Source: Deltaproteobacteria bacterium CG_4_8_14_3_um_filter_43_13 (GTDB lineage: Bacteria > Desulfobacterota > UBA8473). Taken from it: a stretch of 5,252 bases of DNA. Below, in pieces: positions 1-5,252 of this stretch; position 1 is the first letter of the stretch; every line of letters starts with the position of its first letter. The stretch spans positions 1 through 5,252 of the forward strand of contig PFIF01000245.1 in the NCBI GenBank assembly GCA_002782605.1, read 5' to 3'. The translations under genes were made by a program, and so were the position numbers. Below the pieces are notes generated by a model. That model was not told the origin of the DNA. It saw nothing but the letters and a program-made list of their open reading frames with translations, and ran no database searches.

Positions 1-16
1 TGAGTCAAAGCAATAG

Positions 17-142
17 TTGACTATACGACAGGTTACCCCTGCCTTGGTTGTGGACGGTGAGGTGAAATCGACTGGAAAGGTTCTTTCTTTTGAGGAAATC
101 AAGAAGATTATCGGTTACGAAAAAAAACACGGACTGCTATGA
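17..142 (+). pseudogene. C-terminal remnant of a small thioredoxin-like (redox-active disulfide type) protein
   Basis: The frame open from 17 encodes about 41 residues ending at the TGA at 140-142. It contains TPALVVDGEV followed by STGKVLSFEEIKKII, which is the typical C-terminal half of the thioredoxin_3 / 'redox-active disulfide protein 2' family: the cis-proline loop (TPAL), a beta hairpin and the last helix. These proteins are normally about 75-80 residues and carry a CxxC in the N-terminal half, which is missing here. A TAG at 14-16 closes this frame, and the other two forward frames also hit stops nearby (TGA at 1-3 and TGA at 18-20). No ribosome site or credible start precedes the fragment. 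It is therefore either a decayed gene or a gene damaged by a sequence error near a contig edge. Family members often accompany arsenic permease genes, which fits the neighbours. Confidence 0.6.
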
Positions 143-176
143 ATAGAGAAGTGAGGGAATTACCAATTGAATCCAT

Positions 177-182
177 GGAGGA
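177..182 (+). promoter_or_regulatory. Ribosome binding site that decides the start at 187
   Basis: GGAGGA lies 4 bases before the ATG at 187. It supports that start over the in-frame ATG at 139, which would add 16 charged residues in front of an otherwise clean signal peptide. The 139 ATG does overlap the upstream TGA (ATGA), so coupled initiation there cannot be fully excluded. Confidence 0.6.
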
Positions 183-186
183 CAAA

Positions 187-645
187 ATGCGAAAAGCAGG
201 CACCTTAATAACAGTGATTTCCATCCTCAGCCTTCTCCTCGCCACTGAGTCTTTTGCCCAACGAGGAATGAAGTGGATGGGGAGTGGAGGCTGGGGTCCG
301 GGAGGCCAATACGGTAGGATGTATGACCTCAAAACTGTTGAAACCATCAGCGGGGAGGTAGTCAGCATTGAAAGGATTACCCCAATAAAAGGGATGTGCT
401 ATGGCGTACATCTTATGGTGAAGACAGGCAAAGAAACAATTCCGATTCATTTGGGCCCGGGATGGTACATCGAAAACCAGGACATTAAGATTCAGCCGAA
501 GGACAAGATTGAGATCAAAGGCTCAAGAATAACCTTTCAAGGAACACCGGCTGTCATTGCTGCTGAAGTAAAAAAAGGAGACGAAATATTGAGGCTTCGT
601 GATGAAAAAGGTTTTCCTGTTTGGGCGGGTTGGAGAAGACGTTAG
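187..645 (+). CDS. Secreted small protein of unknown function, possibly OB-fold-like
   Basis: A 152-residue protein. Residues 1-24 form a Sec signal peptide: a short basic start (MRK), a hydrophobic run TLITVISILSLLLA, and a likely cleavage after SFA before Q25, so the mature protein is periplasmic or extracellular. Residues 25-45 are rich in Gly, Met and Trp (GMKWMGSGGWGPGGQYGRM). From about residue 48 a compact beta-rich domain starts with VETISGEVVSIE and continues through alternating strands (IPIHLGPGWYIE, KIEIKGSRITF, AVIAAEVKKGDE) to a basic C-terminus, GWRRR. The 'sGeVvsie' opening and KDKIEIKGSRI section recall small OB-fold periplasmic proteins; similar proteins are sometimes labelled 'DNA-binding', which an exported protein makes doubtful. 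There is a single cysteine (C71) and no catalytic motif. It follows the thioredoxin remnant and precedes the redox/arsenic genes. I cannot assign a reaction; metal or metalloid binding is only a guess from the Met-rich stretch. Confidence 0.75.
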   Translation: MRKAGTLITVISILSLLLATESFAQRGMKWMGSGGWGPGGQYGRMYDLKTVETISGEVVSIERITPIKGMCYGVHLMVKTGKETIPIHLGPGWYIENQDIKIQPKDKIEIKGSRITFQGTPAVIAAEVKKGDEILRLRDEKGFPVWAGWRRR

Positions 646-753
646 TAAACAACACCCTCACTTCTCTTCTTATAGCAGTCCGGCAAGTGTTAAGAGTTTC
701 GCTATACAGGTAAAAAGATGCGGAAGCATACCCAAAATTAAGGGAGAAAGATA

Positions 754-1131
754 ATGTTGCTTAGAGGATATAAATTCACCGTCGGTATGTGTTTAGCAGA
801 CTCTGAGAAGATCAGGATAGTGGCAAAGCTCACAGATGATATAGGAGACGTACTGCCTTATCTCAATGCCACTTTCAGAGGATGTGTGTATAATCACAAT
901 GAACAGGTTCTCACCCTGAAAAAGGATGGCAGGCAGATAACCTTCCGTCCCAAAGAGATCGCCATAACCAAACTTGAAAACGAGAATAAGGCAAGAAAAA
1001 TCCTGGATTGGTTAAAAAACCTTATAAATAAGACCTATGATAACCGTGAAAATATCAAGCCAAAGCTAGATAGCTGGCTGATATTGACCCCATTGAGCCT
1101 TTCCGGTTCTCTTCCAGGTGAGGGATTATAG
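754..1131 (+). CDS. Short paralog of the FeS-domain protein, lacking the cluster-binding cysteines
   Basis: A 125-residue soluble protein with a good ribosome site (AGGGAG at 741-746, 7 bases before the ATG). Residues 1-105 align with the N-terminal domain of the FeS protein encoded at 3354-3881: MLL at the start, an identical DIGDVLPYLN block (residues 29-38), then P-x-x-IA, and finally a helix with IL-x-WLK-x-x-IN (about residues 82-93). After NRENIKPKLD the resemblance ends. The last 20 residues (from SWLILTPLSLSG) have no relation to the partner's LEILKLLP and C-x2-C-x4-C section. The protein therefore has the N-terminal domain only and cannot bind a cluster in the usual way. It is either a functional single-domain version or a copy truncated at its 3' end. 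It sits 33 bases before the exported thioredoxin gene. Function unknown; the homology is clear, the role is not. Confidence 0.75.
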   Translation: MLLRGYKFTVGMCLADSEKIRIVAKLTDDIGDVLPYLNATFRGCVYNHNEQVLTLKKDGRQITFRPKEIAITKLENENKARKILDWLKNLINKTYDNRENIKPKLDSWLILTPLSLSGSLPGEGL

Positions 1132-1152
1132 AAGTTGCTGAATAAACAAAAT

Positions 1153-1157
1153 GGAGA
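1153..1157 (+). promoter_or_regulatory. Ribosome binding site that decides the start at 1165
   Basis: GGAGA stands 7 bases before the ATG at 1165. The alternative in-frame TTG at 1135 has no comparable site and would put a polar stretch in front of the signal peptide. Confidence 0.5.
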
Positions 1158-1164
1158 AAACTAT

Positions 1165-1560
1165 ATGACAAATAAATGCATCATCTCAATGATCTTGATA
1201 CTTTTTCTTGCCTTTGCAGGAGGTATGGTTAGCCCTGCTCATTCCAAGGAGTCTAGCAGGGGCAAAAAATATGAAATCACCTTTATAGAACTTGGATCGG
1301 TAGGATGCATACCATGCCGCATGATGCAGCCTGTAATGGAAAAAGTGGAAAAGGACTTCGCAGGGAAAGTAAGGGTAGTATTCTACGATGTCTGGACAAA
1401 AGAAGGAAGGCCTTATGCGTCACAGTATGGGATAAGAGCAATCCCGACCCAGGTCTTCCTCGACAGAAACGGCAATGAGTTCTATCGTCATCTGGGATAC
1501 TTTTCATATGAAGAGATTGTGGAATTGCTGAAAAAACATTCAGTAAAACCGGTCAAGTGA
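1165..1560 (+). CDS. Exported thioredoxin-family protein (CIPC active site)
   Basis: A 131-residue thioredoxin-fold protein directed to the periplasm. Residues 1-27 are a signal peptide or N-terminal anchor (hydrophobic run IISMILILFLAFAGGMV, possible cleavage near AHS). C5 lies before the hydrophobic core and is not a lipobox cysteine. The redox site is C48-I-P-C51 in GSVGCIPCRMMQPVMEKV, the usual place at the start of the first fold helix. The cis-proline is P94 in AIPTQVFLD, and the fold ends with GYFSYEEIVELLKKH. The family reduces or oxidises disulfides on exported substrates. The CcdA gene three genes on from here would supply electrons from cytoplasmic thioredoxin, so a reducing role is the natural inference. 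The protein lacks the extra insert usual in cytochrome c maturation proteins, and no cytochrome genes are nearby. A role in keeping arsenic-handling thiols reduced is inferred from context only. Confidence 0.9.
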   Translation: MTNKCIISMILILFLAFAGGMVSPAHSKESSRGKKYEITFIELGSVGCIPCRMMQPVMEKVEKDFAGKVRVVFYDVWTKEGRPYASQYGIRAIPTQVFLDRNGNEFYRHLGYFSYEEIVELLKKHSVKPVK

Positions 1561-1636
1561 CCACAGAATCACACAAAGGGGGAATTACACCAAAGGAATG
1601 ATCTTTTATTTGATCAATCCTATAAAGGAGGTTTAA

Positions 1637-2443
1637 ATGAACAAACTTAAAAATGACGAGATTCGCAGCGCAGTTCGGGAGAATTACGGAAAAGTAGCTG
1701 CATCAGAGAGCCCCGGTTGCGGTTGCTCATCCTCATCCTGTTGTGGAACACCTGGTGATGTGACGGCAGCGGATATTTCACTTGGATTGGGTTACTCCGG
1801 AGAGGATGTGACTGCTGTGCCGGAAGGAGCGAACATGGGGCTTGGATGTGGCAATCCGCAGGCCATTGCCTCCTTACAACCCGGCGAAACGGTTCTCGAC
1901 CTGGGCAGCGGTGGAGGATTCGACTGTTTCCTTGCGGTACGGGCAGTTGGGGACAAGGGACTTGTCATCGGCGTTGACATGACCCCGGAGATGATCACCA
2001 AGTCACGCGGAAATGCAGAGAAAGCCGGCATCAGGAACGTCGATTTTCGACTTGGAGAGTTGGAAAATCTCCCTGTAGCCGATGGGGTTGTTGATGTCAT
2101 CATTTCGAATTGTGTGATCAACCTTTCTCCCGAGAAAGAAAGGGTTTTCAGGGAGGCCTTCCGTGTATTGAAGCCGGGTGGGCGGCTGGCGATTTCCGAT
2201 GTTGTCGCCACCGCTGAACTGCCCGCTGACCTTAAGAAAGATATGGCATCCTATACCGCGTGCATAGCGGGCGCATCTCCTGCCCAAGCACTTGAATCCA
2301 TGTTGCATCGAACCGGATTTGAGAATATTCAGATCAAGCCAAAAGCTGAAAGCAGGACATTTATCCGTGACTGGATACCTGGAAGCAAGATCGAGGACTA
2401 TGTGGTTTCGGCAACTATTGAGGCAGTAAAACCCCAGGAATAA
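1637..2443 (+). CDS. arsM: Arsenite methyltransferase ArsM
   Basis: A 268-residue cytoplasmic enzyme that uses S-adenosylmethionine to methylate trivalent arsenic to mono-, di- and possibly trimethylated products. A strong ribosome site (AAAGGAGG at 1624-1631) precedes the ATG. The Rossmann methyltransferase core starts with VLDLGSGGGFDCFLA (residues 86-100, SAM motif I), followed by the acidic strand end GVDMTPEMI (D114), and the post-motif LKPGGRLAISDV (178-189). The three cysteines expected for As(III) binding are present: C71 in GLGCGNP, C159 in ISNCVINLS and C209 in YTACIAGA. The N-terminal part begins with the usual VRENYGKVA and then has a cysteine cluster, C28, C30, C35 and C36, typical of prokaryotic members. 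Length is normal for the bacterial type. It lies between the exported thioredoxin and CcdA genes, which fits the enzyme's need for thiol reductants. No arsR-like gene is visible nearby. Confidence 0.96.
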   Translation: MNKLKNDEIRSAVRENYGKVAASESPGCGCSSSSCCGTPGDVTAADISLGLGYSGEDVTAVPEGANMGLGCGNPQAIASLQPGETVLDLGSGGGFDCFLAVRAVGDKGLVIGVDMTPEMITKSRGNAEKAGIRNVDFRLGELENLPVADGVVDVIISNCVINLSPEKERVFREAFRVLKPGGRLAISDVVATAELPADLKKDMASYTACIAGASPAQALESMLHRTGFENIQIKPKAESRTFIRDWIPGSKIEDYVVSATIEAVKPQE

Positions 2444-2476
2444 CAACAGCATCAAGTCGGTATGGTAAAGCTCTGC

Positions 2477-2496
2477 AACGGCTTTGCCAGCCGGTT
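2477..2496 (+). other. Small hairpin between arsM and the CcdA gene
   Basis: CGGCT (2479-2483) pairs with AGCCG (2489-2493) around a TTGCC loop. With one bulged G (2494), the flanking AA and TT extend the stem to seven pairs. No run of T follows, so it is not a classical intrinsic terminator. It could be an mRNA processing or stability element in the 106-base gap, or chance. Confidence 0.3.
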
Positions 2497-2549
2497 ATCC
2501 CGAGCGATGTCCAGCATAGCATACGAAACAATGCAATGAGGAAAATTTA

Positions 2550-3257
2550 ATGTTGGAAAGTTTTTTTCTAACCGTTAATGAATGGATTGGTGGCGGAACG
2601 GCCATTGCCGCTCTGGGCTGTTTTCTCTGGGGGATGATCAGCGTCCTCTTCAGCCCCTGTCACCTGGCTTCCATACCCCTGATCGTAGCCTATGTGGCCG
2701 GTCAGGATCAGGTATTGAAAGCAAGACAGGCCGGATACTATTCGGTTGCCTTTACTCTTGGACTCTTTATTACAATAGCCCTGATTGGAATTGTCTGCGC
2801 CCTTTTAGGCCGAATGCTCGGTGATGTCGGAAACTACTGGCAGATTCCTATCGGATTAATCCTGGTCTGGGTTGCTCTGGGTATGCTTGGCGTTGAAAAA
2901 TGCTCCATGTCGGGCAGTTTCTTACACCACCTTAAATTGAAAGGCATTTTTGGGGCATTTGTCCTGGGCCTTTCCTATGGAGTTCTTTCCGGTTCCTGCA
3001 CCTTTGGATTCATAGCCCCAATTCTTGCCATCATAACCATCCAGCAAAAGCTAGTTAGTGGTATTATCTTTATCCTGCTCTTTGCGATCGGGCATTGCCT
3101 GCCTATAGTTGTGGCAGGGAGTTCTACAGCATTAGTGAGAGGGATACTGGAGAATCAATCCTGGCAAAAAGGCAGTATTTTTTTCAGGAAGGGCGCAGGC
3201 GTGCTTATCGGACTTATGGGAATATATTTTACCGTCAATCCATTTCTCGGGTCATGA
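2550..3257 (+). CDS. ccdA: CcdA-type membrane thiol-disulfide transporter
   Basis: A 235-residue integral membrane protein with about six hydrophobic segments (roughly residues 17-50, 64-88, 98-115, 132-160, 168-192 and 213-231), the standard size and topology for CcdA, the stand-alone version of the DsbD membrane domain. The redox pair is visible: C37 in LFSPCHLASIPL of the first segment and C150 in SGSCTFGFIAPIL of the fourth, each at a proline- or glycine-bearing break as in the family. CcdA moves reducing equivalents from cytoplasmic thioredoxin to exported thioredoxin-like proteins. Here the likely partner is the CIPC protein encoded at 1165-1560. The PCH variant replaces the more usual PCV/PCT context, and extra cysteines (C24, C83, C118) occur. 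The ribosome site is modest (ATGAGGA at 2536-2542). Its position among arsM, FeS and permease genes rather than cytochrome genes suggests a dedicated redox supply; that part is inference. Confidence 0.88.
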   Translation: MLESFFLTVNEWIGGGTAIAALGCFLWGMISVLFSPCHLASIPLIVAYVAGQDQVLKARQAGYYSVAFTLGLFITIALIGIVCALLGRMLGDVGNYWQIPIGLILVWVALGMLGVEKCSMSGSFLHHLKLKGIFGAFVLGLSYGVLSGSCTFGFIAPILAIITIQQKLVSGIIFILLFAIGHCLPIVVAGSSTALVRGILENQSWQKGSIFFRKGAGVLIGLMGIYFTVNPFLGS

Positions 3258-3316
3258 GTAAATTGGAAGCCTTATAAAGGTGTTTTTCTTCAAGCAGTGA
3301 AGGCTCCCGCAAGGAT

Positions 3317-3330
3317 CGGTTATTTAACCG
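3317..3330 (+). other. Short perfect hairpin in the leader of the FeS gene
   Basis: CGGTT and AACCG form a 5-base-pair stem around ATTT, 13 bases before the ribosome site of the next gene. It is too small and lacks a T run for a terminator. A weak translational control element or chance are both possible. Confidence 0.22.
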
Positions 3331-3342
3331 GCATTCCGCAAT

Positions 3343-3348
3343 GGAGGA
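3343..3348 (+). promoter_or_regulatory. Ribosome binding site that decides the start at 3354
   Basis: GGAGGA lies 5 bases before the ATG at 3354. This start also aligns with that of the paralog at 754 (both begin MLL), so the in-frame GTG at 3297, which would add 19 residues, is not the start. Confidence 0.75.
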
Positions 3349-3353
3349 ACGCT

Positions 3354-3881
3354 ATGTTACTTAAAAAATACACCAAAGAAATTTTCAGGGCAAAATGTAA
3401 TCCAAGCTTTCAGTCCGTACATTGTATTGCCCATCTTGATGAGGATATTGGAGATGTACTCCCCTACCTCAATTCTGTACTCGGGGGTTTTACCTACCTT
3501 AAGGATCCCCCGGCCGTAACGTTTAAAATACACGGTAAACTCATCACTGTCTATCCCCGCAAGATTGCTGTCAATGCCCTCAGAGACGAAGAAGAGGCCG
3601 ATAATATCCTGGAGTGGCTAAAAAAGGAAATCAACGAGACATGGGAAAAACGGGCGGAAATTGAACCGATATATGAAGGTATGCCAAAACCCAAAGTACT
3701 GGAAATTCTGAAACTCTTACCCAGAATAACCAATTGTCGTGAATGCGGGCAGCCTACATGTATGGTATTCGCTACCCTCGTGACCCAAGGGGCGAAAGGA
3801 CCCGAGGATTGCCCACCACTAATTAAGGAAAGCAAAAGAAAACTTGAGGAATACATGAGCCAATTTCGATTGGATTTTTAG
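3354..3881 (+). CDS. FeS-domain protein (PF04060-type 4Fe-4S binding)
   Basis: A 175-residue soluble cytoplasmic protein in two parts. Residues 1-105 are a domain shared with the product of the gene at 754-1131 (DIGDVLPYLN at 31-40; ILEWLKKEIN at 85-94). After a PKPKVLEILKLLP linker, the C-terminal part has the cluster motif C128-x2-C131-x4-C136-x16-C153 in NCRECGQPTC and EDCPPL. That is the pattern of the FeS domain found in the large subunit of the corrinoid iron-sulfur protein of the acetyl-CoA pathway and in other anaerobe redox proteins, where it binds a 4Fe-4S cluster. Two further cysteines, C15 and C24, lie in the N-terminal domain. The stop is 17 bases before the permease start, so the two are probably co-translated. 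No enzyme activity can be read from the sequence; electron transfer or sensing in connection with the permease or arsenic methylation is inference. Confidence 0.85.
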   Translation: MLLKKYTKEIFRAKCNPSFQSVHCIAHLDEDIGDVLPYLNSVLGGFTYLKDPPAVTFKIHGKLITVYPRKIAVNALRDEEEADNILEWLKKEINETWEKRAEIEPIYEGMPKPKVLEILKLLPRITNCRECGQPTCMVFATLVTQGAKGPEDCPPLIKESKRKLEEYMSQFRLDF

Positions 3882-3888
3882 CATATAT

Positions 3889-3895
3889 GGAGGGA
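3889..3895 (+). promoter_or_regulatory. Ribosome binding site that decides the start at 3899
   Basis: GGAGGGA begins inside the upstream in-frame ATG (3887-3889) and stands 3-5 bases before the ATG at 3899. The later ATG is therefore the likely start, and the protein begins MKEWHK rather than MEGTMKEWHK. Confidence 0.65.
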
Positions 3896-3898
3896 ACC

Positions 3899-5191
3899 AT
3901 GAAAGAGTGGCATAAATTTCTTATTCTCGTGGGCGGCTTTTTAGCCGCCTATTTTATCCCCTTTAACAACGTCCATGTGCAGAAGGCGATCCTTGAATCT
4001 TTTTATATGATTCAGGACTACGCACAGAAGCATGTGCTATTGTGTCTCGTTCCAGCCTTCTTTATCGCCGGGGCCATATCCGTCTTTGTTTCTCAGGCCT
4101 CGGTCATGAAGTATCTGGGGCCAGCGGCAAACAAGCTCCTTTCCTACTCCGTGGCGTCCGTCTCAGGAACAGTCCTGGCAGTATGCTCCTGCACAGTGCT
4201 CCCGCTTTTTGCTGGGATTTACCGGATGGGGGCAGGGATCGGGCCCGCATCGGCCTTCCTCTATTCCGGACCGGCCATCAATGTCCTCGCCATCGTCCTT
4301 TCAGCGAAGGTCTTGGGCTGGCAGATCGGCCTGGCACGGGCTATCGGCGCTGTCGTGTTCGCCTATATCATCGGACTCCTTATGGCCTTTACCTTTCGGA
4401 AGGAGGAAAAGAACAAGCAGCCCATCGTCATGCCTGAGGGAGATGAGCCGAAGAGGAAACTCTGGCAGGACACTGTCTATATGGCCTCCATGGTGGGCAT
4501 CCTGGTCTTTGCGAACTGGGGAAGGCCTCTGGAAACCGAAGGTGTCTGGTACGCGCTCTATGCTGCAAAGTGGTATCTGACTGGACTTTTCGGCCTTCTC
4601 TTCGGGTATGTGATTGTCCGCTGGTTCGGAGCAAAGGTGCTTCCCACGATAATTACCGGCGTCGTGACGCTCCTTTTGGCGCTTACCTTTCCTCAGTGGC
4701 CGCTTCTCGCCTTTTCGGCAGGCATTGCCGGGCTTGTCTGGGTGACAGGGACCTCGTCGGATGAGACAAAAAACTGGCTTGACTCCACCTGGACATATAC
4801 GCTCATGATCGCCCCGCTGCTTTTGGGCGGCGTTTTCATCGCCGGTTTTCTCCTCGGCATGCCGGGCACGGATAATGGGATCATCCCTTCCCGCTGGATT
4901 TCCATGCTTGTCGGCGGAAACAGCTTCACTGCCAACTTTTTCGCTTCCATCGTGGGCGCCTTCATGTACTTTGCAACCCTGACTGAGGTGCCCATTGTCC
5001 AGGGGCTTTTAGGTTCAGGCATGGGAAAGGGACCGTCCCTGGCCCTGCTTTTGGCGGGGCCAGCGCTTTCGCTGCCGAGTATGATCGTAATTCGGAGTAT
5101 CCTGGGGACAAAAAAAGCCTTAGTTTTCATTTCATACGTGATTGTCATGTCAACTTTGGCGGGTATGTTCTTTGGCTGGATCATGGGATAA
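3899..5191 (+). CDS. ArsP-type permease (PF03773 / DUF318 family)
   Basis: A 430-residue inner-membrane protein with about ten hydrophobic segments and one charged cytoplasmic-looking loop (about 167-191, KEEKNK to KRKLWQD). The family signature is AVCSCTVLPLFAGIYRMGAG (residues 94-113), with cysteines C96 and C98, followed by GPASAFLYSGPAINVLAIV. A second, related copy occurs near the C-terminus, EVPIVQGLLGSGMGKGPSLA (363-382) and LLLAGPALSLPSM. The two halves align without gaps at an offset of 263 residues, as expected for a transporter built from two repeats. Characterised ArsP proteins export trivalent organoarsenicals and are shorter (a little over 300 residues); many longer members are only called 'permease'. 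arsM in the same cluster makes a methylated-arsenic substrate plausible, but other metalloids or ions cannot be excluded. The gene looks richer in G+C than the first four genes, possibly a separate origin. Confidence 0.88.
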   Translation: MKEWHKFLILVGGFLAAYFIPFNNVHVQKAILESFYMIQDYAQKHVLLCLVPAFFIAGAISVFVSQASVMKYLGPAANKLLSYSVASVSGTVLAVCSCTVLPLFAGIYRMGAGIGPASAFLYSGPAINVLAIVLSAKVLGWQIGLARAIGAVVFAYIIGLLMAFTFRKEEKNKQPIVMPEGDEPKRKLWQDTVYMASMVGILVFANWGRPLETEGVWYALYAAKWYLTGLFGLLFGYVIVRWFGAKVLPTIITGVVTLLLALTFPQWPLLAFSAGIAGLVWVTGTSSDETKNWLDSTWTYTLMIAPLLLGGVFIAGFLLGMPGTDNGIIPSRWISMLVGGNSFTANFFASIVGAFMYFATLTEVPIVQGLLGSGMGKGPSLALLLAGPALSLPSMIVIRSILGTKKALVFISYVIVMSTLAGMFFGWIMG

Positions 5192-5205
5192 CAGTATAAG
5201 AATAC

Positions 5206-5216
5206 AGGGAGGAAGG
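5206..5216 (+). promoter_or_regulatory. Ribosome binding site of the gene starting at 5221
   Basis: A purine-rich AGGGAGGAAGG ends 4 bases before the ATG at 5221. It is the main support for calling a gene start there. Confidence 0.6.
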
Positions 5217-5220
5217 TAAA

Positions 5221-5252
5221 ATGAGTGCGCCGAGCAAGCTTATTAGTTCTTA
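5221..5252 (+). CDS. Start of an unidentified gene, cut by the window edge
   Basis: Ten codons (MSAPSKLISS) follow a strong ribosome site, 29 bases after the permease stop and on the same strand. It is therefore probably the next gene of the operon. Too little is present to recognise a family. Only the 5' end lies in this window. Confidence 0.55.
   Translation, partial: MSAPSKLISS

Noticed and set aside
680..708. Possible promoter with TATACA at 703-708
   Set aside because: The sequence at the expected -35 position (CCGGCA at 680-685) matches the TTGACA consensus at only three of six bases, so the site is not better than chance.
1074..1121. A shifted frame reading DIDPIEP that weakly recalls EIEPIYE of the FeS protein, as evidence of a frameshift in the short paralog
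   Set aside because: The frame is closed by TAG at 1071-1073 and TGA at 1119-1121, and no C-x2-C follows in any frame before the next gene.
1792..2455. Long antisense frames across arsM
   Set aside because: They lie opposite a confidently identified gene, have no ribosome sites, and their translations show no domain or family features.
2477..2496. Intrinsic terminator after arsM
   Set aside because: The stem is short with a bulge and no T run follows, so it does not meet the terminator pattern; kept only as a hairpin.
2462..2539. A 25-codon frame (MVKLCNGFAS...) in the gap between arsM and ccdA
   Set aside because: It has no ribosome site and no recognisable protein features; a frame this short is expected by chance in a 106-base gap.
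4042..5184. Several additional frames on both strands inside the permease gene
   Set aside because: They are shadows caused by the G+C-rich codon use of the permease; the translations are low-complexity, Arg/Ser/Pro-rich, and lack family motifs.

Overview
The window carries one co-directional (+) gene cluster built around arsenic methylation, a membrane permease and thiol-redox proteins. No gap between genes exceeds about 110 bases, and no RNA gene, insertion sequence or CRISPR array was seen. The gene families (ArsM, a PF03773 permease, CcdA, FeS-domain proteins with C-x2-C-x4-C, small thioredoxin_3-type proteins) and the moderate base composition suggest an anaerobic Gram-negative bacterium of the Desulfobacterota/Nitrospirota kind. 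This placement is an impression from protein style, not a phylogenetic result.

Layout from left to right: (1) the C-terminal half of a small thioredoxin-like protein, with stops in all three frames just upstream, so it looks broken or cut; (2) a secreted small protein of unknown function, probably OB-fold-like; (3) a short protein that matches the N-terminal domain of the FeS protein further downstream but lacks its cluster-binding cysteines; (4) an exported thioredoxin with a CIPC active site; (5) arsM, the arsenite S-adenosylmethionine methyltransferase; (6) a CcdA-type membrane thiol transporter; (7) the full FeS-domain protein; (8) a large ArsP-type permease with a CSC motif; (9) the first ten codons of another gene running off the right edge.

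Inferred joint role: ArsM methylates trivalent arsenic, which needs thiol reductant. CcdA can carry reducing equivalents across the inner membrane to the exported thioredoxin. The PF03773 permease is a plausible exporter of arsenic or organoarsenic species. The FeS protein and its cluster-less paralog are the least understood members. No ArsR-type regulator, ArsC reductase or ArsB/Acr3 pump is visible here, so any arsenic sensor would lie outside the window. The families are known; the combination, rather than any single new protein, is the interesting part.
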